Shown here: positions 14,128 to 19,224 of the stretch, piece by piece
Layout: each line of letters starts with the position of its first letter
How positions within the stretch are numbered: the stretch's first letter is position 1
Assembly: GCA_009926245.1 (NCBI GenBank)
Contig: RFPG01000001.1
Span: 1 to 19,224 of the forward strand
Length of the DNA: 19,224 bases
Source of the DNA: Sphingobacteriia bacterium
GTDB taxonomy: Bacteria; Bacteroidota; Bacteroidia; UBA7662
Direction of reading: 5' to 3'
Notes under the pieces: model-generated
Database searches by the model: none
What the model was told of the DNA's origin: nothing
The model's input: only the letters and a program-made list of their open reading frames with translations
Made by a program: the position numbers and the translations under genes

Positions 14128-15081
14128 CTACAAAAGATTAGCAGATTGCTCCTTGATTTTCTCCACCCACTCTTTGGCCATGACCACACGGTGTTGGATT
14201 TCAAAATCCGATGCCTTGGAGCCGATGGTATTGATTTCCCTCCCTATTTCTTGGGCGACAAATCCTAATTTACGGCCTTGTTCGGTGTCATTTTGAAGGA
14301 TTTGTTTCGCTAGATGTAGGTGGGCCTGTAATCGAACGATTTCTTCAGAGATATCCTTTTTTTCGAGATAAAAGAGAATTTCTTGTTCCATCCGGCCGGG
14401 ATCCGGCGCAAAAGAACCGCCAAGGCCGGGGTTGTTTTTCCATTCGTTAAGAAAAGATTCTATTTTTTGACGAATGATTTGAGGTTTTTTTGATTCGTTG
14501 TTACGGATATGGTCGAGTATGCCTTGAACCTCTTCAAGGTATTCCAAAACGACCGATGCGATGCCCTGGCCCTCCTGAGAACGGAATTCTTTACAAAGGT
14601 TTAAAGCTTCTTGCAGTGCATCACGAAACGCGGCGACCGTTGCCGCATCGGGCTCTGCACCCGACGCTGGTAATTCAGTGTTATTCTGGTATGCATTTTT
14701 GTAAAGCAAAGGATGTCGAGTCGCTAAATGAATCCACGCTTGTGCAAGGTCCGCTTTGGTGGTGGTGTCTTGATTTTTGGTAGCCAGCCAACGCTGCCAA
14801 TCATCCCAGACCTCGTCCAAAACCTGAAACTGCAGCCCGGTGGACGGAACACCGCCCTTGGGGCTTGTTTCTTCGGCGTAGAGGCTCAGGGTTACTTTGC
14901 CGCGAATCAGTTCTTTTTGAAGGACTTTGAGGGTTTCCGCCTCCAAAGGAGTCCACAGATCCCCCCAACGCCATTGCACATCCAGGCTCTTGCTGTTCAG
15001 GGTTTTGATTTCGAGTCGGTAGGTTTTGTGAGTTCCAACCAGGGTGGCCCGACCAAAACCAGTCATCGAGGTGGTTTTCAT
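14128..15081 (-). CDS. yicC: YicC/YloC family endoribonuclease
   Basis: The 317-residue product starts MKTTSMTGFGRATL, the hallmark of the YicC/YloC family, followed by LEIKTLNSKSLDVQWR. The C-terminal DUF1732-like end has DISEEIVRLQAHLHLAKQIL and KLGFVAQEIGREINTIGSKA. YicC is an RNase implicated in degradation of a small RNA in E. coli, and YloC is its Bacillus relative. It is somewhat longer than the roughly 290-residue E. coli protein because of a variable middle part (about 70–150). It overlaps recX by ATGA and abuts gmk; the yicC–gmk pairing is widespread in bacteria. Confidence 0.95.
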   Translation of the reverse strand: MKTTSMTGFGRATLVGTHKTYRLEIKTLNSKSLDVQWRWGDLWTPLEAETLKVLQKELIRGKVTLSLYAEETSPKGGVPSTGLQFQVLDEVWDDWQRWLATKNQDTTTKADLAQAWIHLATRHPLLYKNAYQNNTELPASGAEPDAATVAAFRDALQEALNLCKEFRSQEGQGIASVVLEYLEEVQGILDHIRNNESKKPQIIRQKIESFLNEWKNNPGLGGSFAPDPGRMEQEILFYLEKKDISEEIVRLQAHLHLAKQILQNDTEQGRKLGFVAQEIGREINTIGSKASDFEIQHRVVMAKEWVEKIKEQSANLL

Positions 15082-15602
15082 GTGGGCTCAAAGTAAAAAC
15101 GAACACGGGCAAAAACATCGTCAGGGGCATACCCCTTTCCAAGCAAAAATCTTGATAGTTTGGCGCAGCGCTTTTGTCTTTCTTGAAAACTTAGGCTTTC
15201 ACCAGGGACGATCATCGAGTTCCATTTGGCGACAGCCAAATCGTTCAATGCTGATTGGTTAGGGTCCAACTCAAGGCACCATCGCCGAGCCTCCTCCAGA
15301 TGATCGCGTAATCCCCAACGGGTTAGTCCGTTACGTATTTTGTTCCATCCCCAGCGGGCCCGCAGGCAACGGTCTCGGCAATAGATCTCAACAAAGCGAC
15401 GATTGTCCACAAAACGATCCCGCAGGAGTTTATCCAAAATCGCCTGCCTCTGCTCGGTGTTTAGGCTTGTTTGGTCCAGGCGCCGCTGTATATGCCAAAC
15501 GCAACATTCTTTGCGGGAGCAAAGAGCCATCAAACGGTTGAGGACCGATTTAGGATCCGAAGGCAGGTCTTTTTTCAAAAGTCGGAGCGAAACAGAAGGC
15601 AT
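15078..15602 (-). CDS. recX: RecX-family regulatory protein
   Basis: The 174-residue product is a RecX-type helical-repeat protein: ALCSRKECCVWHIQRRL, then ILDKLLRDRFVDNRRFVEIYCRDRC and RWGWNKIRNGLTRWGL follow the three-helix-repeat pattern of the family. RecX binds and limits the RecA filament. No recA is in the window. The frame also begins one codon earlier with TTG (15605), but ATG at 15602 is the natural start. It is the first gene of the recX–yicC–gmk–nadD operon. Its start is only 27 bp from the divergent murF-alr start, so its promoter must reach into that gene. Confidence 0.85.
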   Translation of the reverse strand: MPSVSLRLLKKDLPSDPKSVLNRLMALCSRKECCVWHIQRRLDQTSLNTEQRQAILDKLLRDRFVDNRRFVEIYCRDRCLRARWGWNKIRNGLTRWGLRDHLEEARRWCLELDPNQSALNDLAVAKWNSMIVPGESLSFQERQKRCAKLSRFLLGKGYAPDDVFARVRFYFEPT

Positions 15603-15629
15603 CAAATTTCGGTATTTTTACCCAATCCC

Positions 15630-18218
15630 ATGAATCTCTCGGACGATCTTTCTTGGAATTTGCAACGAATCGCCACAACGGTGAAGGGCTCGCAATGGCT
15701 TGTCAACGGGCATGCCAGCGATAAGTTGGTGCAGGAATGGGTATTTGATACACGGCGTTGCACCCATCCCGAAGGTGCGCTTTTTTTGGCCCTGGTTGGC
15801 GAGAATAAAGCGCGGGATGGTCACGATTTTTTGGGAGTAGCTTATCGAATGGGCATCCGGCTTTTTTTGGTCCGACTCGGCGTTTCCCACGAATGGCCAA
15901 CAAACGATCCCAACCTGGCTGTATTGGCGGTTCCAGATCCATTGAAAGCCTTGCAGGCCGTGGCCGCGGAACATCGCCGCACTTGGGGAGGTCCGGTTTG
16001 GGCCATAACGGGCTCCAATGGCAAAACCCAGGTCAAAGAATGGATCGCAGAGCTGATTCAAAGCCGGGTTGCCTTCGCCAAAACACCGGGAAGCTTTAAT
16101 TCTCAATTGGGCTTGCCCCTGTCAGTTTTGGGCCTTAAAGCGGGCCAAGCCCTGGGGATTTTTGAGGCAGGCATTTCCCAAAAAGGAGAAATGAGCCCGC
16201 TGGCCTCTATTTTGACTCCCCAAGGGGGCTTGCTCACCCATTTTGGGGAGGCCCATCAGGAAGGCTTTGATAGCATGGCCCAGAAGTTGCAGGAAAAATT
16301 ATTGCTTTTTGAAGGATGTGATTGGGTGGTCGGCCGACTGGATTCAAGGGAGGCCCATAGGTCGGTATGGAAGGAGGTTGTTTTACGAAATCCGAACACC
16401 GTTTATCATTGGTGGACCGACGGCAAGGAGGAAGATGAATGGTTTCGTTCATTGGAATCGGAGGGAATCGCGCGCGCGCGATTGATTTTGTGGAAACTTA
16501 TCACAAAAAGTGTTACAGAAAACGGGAATATGTGGTGTGAACTTCAATCGGAAGGCCAAAGTTCTCTTTGTTTTGAGGTGGCCGGACGTGGAGAGGCTCT
16601 CTTGGAAAACATGGCGGGTACCGTGTTAACGGTGGCCGCCGGAGGTCTTTGGAACAACGAGTGGGGACCCCGTTGTGCGATGCTGAGGACCTTGCCTATG
16701 CGGATGGAAATTAAGGAAATACCGGGCTCTTGTCGATTGTTAAATGACAGTTACAGTTTGGATGCCGACTCTTTTCAGTGGGCCATGCGCGAATGGGCAT
16801 TGCAGGTGGGCGATTCGGAGGGCCTGATTATTTTGTCCGAACCCGATTCCCCCAAGACCTCCACCGAAACCACCGGCCTTCAAGACCCCTTGGATCCTTT
16901 TATTCAAACGCTCCAACACTATTCATGGAAGCGATTGTTCTTGGTAGGTAAAAATTGGAGAGGGGTGGTATGGCCATCCCGTCCTTCGCAAAGTATCCAA
17001 GTTTTTGATGATACCGAGGAATTTCTTCAAAAATGGCCCCTGGATCAAAGCGTACATGCCTGCATTTTGCTCAAAGGGGCGCGAAAGTTTGGGTTTGAGC
17101 GTATTGAACAAAAATTACTGGTACAGGGGCATCAAACCGTTTTGGAAATTGATTTGGAAGCCGTGCGGACCAATTTTGGTATTTTTCGTTCCCTTAACCA
17201 ACCCGGGGTTCGAAGCATGGTGATGGTCAAGGCCGGGGCTTACGGCAGTGGAAGTGTAGAAATCGCCAGGATTCTTCAAGAGGCCGGCGCCGATTATTTG
17301 GCGGTTGCTACCGCCGGCGAAGGAATCGAGCTACGTCGTGGAGGAATCCAAACGCCGATTTTGGTCATGAACAGCGGCCCCACATCCACCGATACGATGA
17401 CGCATTACGGGTTGGAACCGGATTTGTATTCCTTGGAAGAAATAAGACGATGGAGCAAGTCCCCCCAAGCCCCTTCTTTTTTTCATATTCCTCTCGATAC
17501 CGGGATGCGACGCCTCGGCTTGGGGGCCGAGGATTTGGATGAAGCCCTGGATTTGTTGGCCCAGCAACCAACAAAATTGCGAATTCGAAGCATTTACACC
17601 CACCTTACCTCGTCGGAGGAGCCAGGCCAAGATGCTTTTAGTGCAGGGCAATGGCAAAGCCTTCTGGAATTTGTCCAAGTTTTTGAGCAACGAATGGGGT
17701 ACCGACCCTGGGTGCATGCATTGAATACCGCCGGAATCCTTCGATTCAGGGAATACCAAGGGGATATGGTTCGTTTGGGACTGGGCTTGTATGGACTGGA
17801 ACCAACAGGTCGTCTGCAGGATCGTCTCAAGCCATTGACTCGTTTCAAAACCACCTTGGTTCAAACGCATCGTTTGGTGAAGGGACAAACGATGGGCTAC
17901 GGAAATCAGGGCGTGATGGCCCGAGATGGCGTTGTGGGGGTTTTGCCGGTTGGATACGCGGACGGTTTGCCCCGGGCCTTGGGTATGGGGCGGGTTTTTT
18001 TTGAAATCAATGGCTGTTCGGTGCCGACGATAGGTCGTATTAGCATGGATTTTTGTTTGGTGGATTTGACCGATGTCAGGGCCGCTGTGGGGGATGAGGT
18101 TTTGCTGTGGAGCCAAGCCCGGGATGTCAGGGCCTGGGCTGAAGCCGCTGGAACCATTCCTTATGAAATTTTGACCGGGTTATCCCCAAGGGTGCAGCGG
18201 GTGTACATTCGGGGTTAA
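15630..18218 (+). CDS. murF-alr: Bifunctional MurF (UDP-MurNAc-tripeptide:D-Ala-D-Ala ligase)–alanine racemase fusion
   Basis: The 862-residue product joins two peptidoglycan precursor enzymes. Residues 1 to about 500 are a Mur ligase: ATP loop GSNGKT (128–133), FNSQLGLPLSVL, FEAGISQKGEM, and the C-terminal NDSYSLDADSF (372–382). Residues from about 503 are a fold-III alanine racemase: PLP lysine Lys534 in VKAGAYGSG, LDTGMRRLG (622–630), YTHL, catalytic Tyr757 in GYGNQG and GRISMDFCLVDL. Alr makes D-Ala from L-Ala and MurF attaches D-Ala-D-Ala to UDP-MurNAc-tripeptide. The fusion is well known in Bacteroidota. The frame runs open from 15471, but the upstream part overlaps recX on the other strand; the ATG at 15630 gives the family-like start. 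Ddl is not encoded here. Confidence 0.95.
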   Translation: MNLSDDLSWNLQRIATTVKGSQWLVNGHASDKLVQEWVFDTRRCTHPEGALFLALVGENKARDGHDFLGVAYRMGIRLFLVRLGVSHEWPTNDPNLAVLAVPDPLKALQAVAAEHRRTWGGPVWAITGSNGKTQVKEWIAELIQSRVAFAKTPGSFNSQLGLPLSVLGLKAGQALGIFEAGISQKGEMSPLASILTPQGGLLTHFGEAHQEGFDSMAQKLQEKLLLFEGCDWVVGRLDSREAHRSVWKEVVLRNPNTVYHWWTDGKEEDEWFRSLESEGIARARLILWKLITKSVTENGNMWCELQSEGQSSLCFEVAGRGEALLENMAGTVLTVAAGGLWNNEWGPRCAMLRTLPMRMEIKEIPGSCRLLNDSYSLDADSFQWAMREWALQVGDSEGLIILSEPDSPKTSTETTGLQDPLDPFIQTLQHYSWKRLFLVGKNWRGVVWPSRPSQSIQVFDDTEEFLQKWPLDQSVHACILLKGARKFGFERIEQKLLVQGHQTVLEIDLEAVRTNFGIFRSLNQPGVRSMVMVKAGAYGSGSVEIARILQEAGADYLAVATAGEGIELRRGGIQTPILVMNSGPTSTDTMTHYGLEPDLYSLEEIRRWSKSPQAPSFFHIPLDTGMRRLGLGAEDLDEALDLLAQQPTKLRIRSIYTHLTSSEEPGQDAFSAGQWQSLLEFVQVFEQRMGYRPWVHALNTAGILRFREYQGDMVRLGLGLYGLEPTGRLQDRLKPLTRFKTTLVQTHRLVKGQTMGYGNQGVMARDGVVGVLPVGYADGLPRALGMGRVFFEINGCSVPTIGRISMDFCLVDLTDVRAAVGDEVLLWSQARDVRAWAEAAGTIPYEILTGLSPRVQRVYIRG

Positions 18219-18280
18219 GAGCGGTTATTTTTGAGACCCGGAAAAAACAAGGCAAAAGCGTAGCCCGATTACTTTATTCA

Positions 18281-18502
18281 ATGTTATTTAAGACCCGTCG
18301 TCAAATAAGCTGGAGGCCTTGGGCCCACCCTCTTTTGATTGTACTCCTGCTTTGGGGGCTTACGGCCAACCAAGGATGTTCGAGTCGACGCAAAGGCCGT
18401 AACAAAAAATGCAATTGCCCATCCATTGGATGGAACTCGCCTTCCGCTACCCATCCAACAGCCGTTAACGCTGCGTCCGAACCAACCCCTAACTTAAGTT
18501 GA
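18281..18502 (+). CDS. Small lipoprotein with KCNCP motif, upstream of feoA
   Basis: The 73-residue product has basic residues, a hydrophobic stretch (LLIVLLLWGLTA) and then a cysteine in NQGCSS (Cys33), consistent with a lipoprotein signal although the residues before Cys are not the canonical LAG pattern. A basic segment (SSRRKGRNKKCNCPSIGW) carries two further cysteines in the KCNCP motif, and a disordered Thr/Pro/Ser-rich tail ends the chain. Short lipoproteins with a similar (K/R)CxCP motif are, as I recall, encoded near Bacteroidota feoAB or peptidoglycan genes; no function is known to me. It ends 4 nt before feoA, so it belongs to the same transcript. Confidence 0.7.
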   Translation: MLFKTRRQISWRPWAHPLLIVLLLWGLTANQGCSSRRKGRNKKCNCPSIGWNSPSATHPTAVNAASEPTPNLS

Positions 18503-18506
18503 AGGT

Positions 18507-18782
18507 ATGCCTCAGCGTGAAGGAAGTTTAGACCAAGCCCCCACGGGCGTTCCGCTTTTAATTGTTCGGCTGGATGAAAGCGACCTATCACTCAAGTTGA
18601 TGGAAATGGGATGTTTGCCCGGAGAAAAATTAGAAATTGTACACCGCGCATCGGGCGGAGACCCTTTGGCTATCAAGGTGATGGAATATGTGCTGGGGTT
18701 GCGGTCCCGTGAAGCGGCTGCGGTTTGGGTATCGTGGGGAGACACCCCTTTGCGTAATTTGTGGAACCCCCAGGAACCATGA
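18507..18782 (+). CDS. feoA: FeoA, ferrous iron transport accessory protein
   Basis: The 91-residue product is an SH3-like FeoA domain. Recognisable parts are the LKLMEMGCLPGEKLEIVHRASGGDPLAIKVMEYVLGLRSREAAAVWV core, with GCLPG and GGDP(L/I)AIKV as in the family. FeoA is a small cytoplasmic partner thought to interact with FeoB. Its TGA overlaps the FeoB ATG (ATGA), so translational coupling is likely. Confidence 0.93.
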   Translation: MPQREGSLDQAPTGVPLLIVRLDESDLSLKLMEMGCLPGEKLEIVHRASGGDPLAIKVMEYVLGLRSREAAAVWVSWGDTPLRNLWNPQEP

Positions 18783-19224
18783 GCTTGCCTCGTATTTTTT
18801 TGGCCGGTAACCCGAATTCCGGAAAGAGTACGCTCTTCAATGCCCTGACCGGATTACACCACAAAACCGCCAATTTTCCCGGCGTTACGGTCGAAAGCCT
18901 TCAGGCCGAAATCGAACTTCGAACGGCCGGATCAACGGTTTTGGTGGATTTACCGGGCACGTACAGTCTTTACCCACAATCTCAGGATGAGTGGGTGGCC
19001 TGCCAGGCCTTGGTACAGGCTGCCGGTGAGGGTTTACCCACCTTGGTTGTCGTCGTTGTGGATGCGGCCAACCTCAACAGAAGCATGCTTCTTATTAGTC
19101 AAATTCAAGAATTGGGTTTGACGATGCAAGTTGTTTTGAATAAGTGCGACCGCGTGGCCAGCCCAAGCATGAAAGGGGTGGTGCAATGGTTTGAGAATGA
19201 AATGAAAATCAAAGCCTTGGTCTG
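18779..19224 (+). CDS. feoB: FeoB, ferrous iron transport GTPase/permease, N-terminal G-domain only
   Basis: The frame from the ATG at 18779 is open to the window end, giving 148 codons and two more bases. It contains a complete start of the FeoB G domain: G1 GNPNSGKS (10–17), the switch region NFPGVTVE (32–39), G3 DLPG (57–60) and G4 NKCD (121–124). In FeoB this intracellular GTPase precedes a membrane permease that moves Fe2+ across the inner membrane; that part lies beyond base 19224. The gene is coupled to feoA, with the small lipoprotein gene just ahead. Confidence 0.95.
   Translation, partial: MSLPRIFLAGNPNSGKSTLFNALTGLHHKTANFPGVTVESLQAEIELRTAGSTVLVDLPGTYSLYPQSQDEWVACQALVQAAGEGLPTLVVVVVDAANLNRSMLLISQIQELGLTMQVVLNKCDRVASPSMKGVVQWFENEMKIKALV

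Noticed and set aside
15613..15620. TATTTTTA, one base off the Bacteroidota minus-7 element, before murF-alr
   Set aside because: It is only 10 nt from the start codon and has no minus-33 partner, so it is not convincing as the promoter.
17331..18116. A 261-codon open frame on the minus strand, opposite the racemase domain
   Set aside because: It lies entirely antisense to a well-supported gene, and its translation is His/Gln/Pro-rich with no recognisable domain. It is a by-product of codon bias in the plus-strand gene.
18219..18280. Possible terminator between murF-alr and the small lipoprotein gene
   Set aside because: No stem of useful length precedes the short T or A runs in these 62 bases, so readthrough into feoAB is equally likely.

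Overview
The window looks like a chromosomal segment of a Bacteroidota bacterium. The clearest taxonomic marks are a MurF–alanine racemase fusion, a very large DUF4175-type membrane and coiled-coil protein, a Big_5-type lipoprotein, a YbeY whose third metal ligand is Asp, and the general absence of Shine-Dalgarno sequences. A Flavobacteriales (Cryomorphaceae/Schleiferiaceae-like) placement is a weak guess. Coding density is very high and nothing looks mobile: no transposase, integrase, tRNA or CRISPR was seen.

Layout. Bases 1–12629 hold a minus-strand gene train, read from right to left: a methionine/glutamine-type aminotransferase, an omega-amidase-type nitrilase, a conserved protein of unknown function, an exported cyclophilin, exodeoxyribonuclease III, a DUF4175 protein, YbeY, MnmG, a zinc-ribbon SAM methyltransferase, an Ig-like lipoprotein and the N-terminal part of RlmN. 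Most junctions are ATGA or TAATG overlaps, so translational coupling is likely. Bases 12630–12959 carry no gene. Bases 12960–15602 hold a second minus-strand operon: recX, yicC, gmk, nadD. From 15630 onward the genes are on the plus strand: murF-alr, a small lipoprotein, feoA and the start of feoB.

The most notable element is the gap at 12630–12968. It holds six near-perfect DnaA boxes (TTATNCAC followed by A or G), two of them arranged as helical-turn pairs repeated 192 bp apart, plus A/T runs and an 11-bp inverted repeat. I read this as the probable replication origin, oriC. Eight kilobases to the left, two inverted 16-bp sites resembling the ParB-binding centromere parS flank the mnmG leader, and the GTG start of mnmG lies inside one of them. 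Together they suggest an origin-proximal domain combining replication initiation and segregation signals. Hand counts of G and C on the plus strand are consistent with a skew change near the gap, but they are weak evidence.

Functionally the genes are core housekeeping: rRNA and tRNA modification and maturation (RlmN, MnmG, YbeY), DNA repair (ExoIII, RecX), nucleotide and NAD synthesis (Gmk, NadD), RNA turnover (YicC), peptidoglycan precursor synthesis (MurF-Alr), iron uptake (FeoAB), and a transaminase/omega-amidase pair for keto-acid amide repair or methionine salvage.
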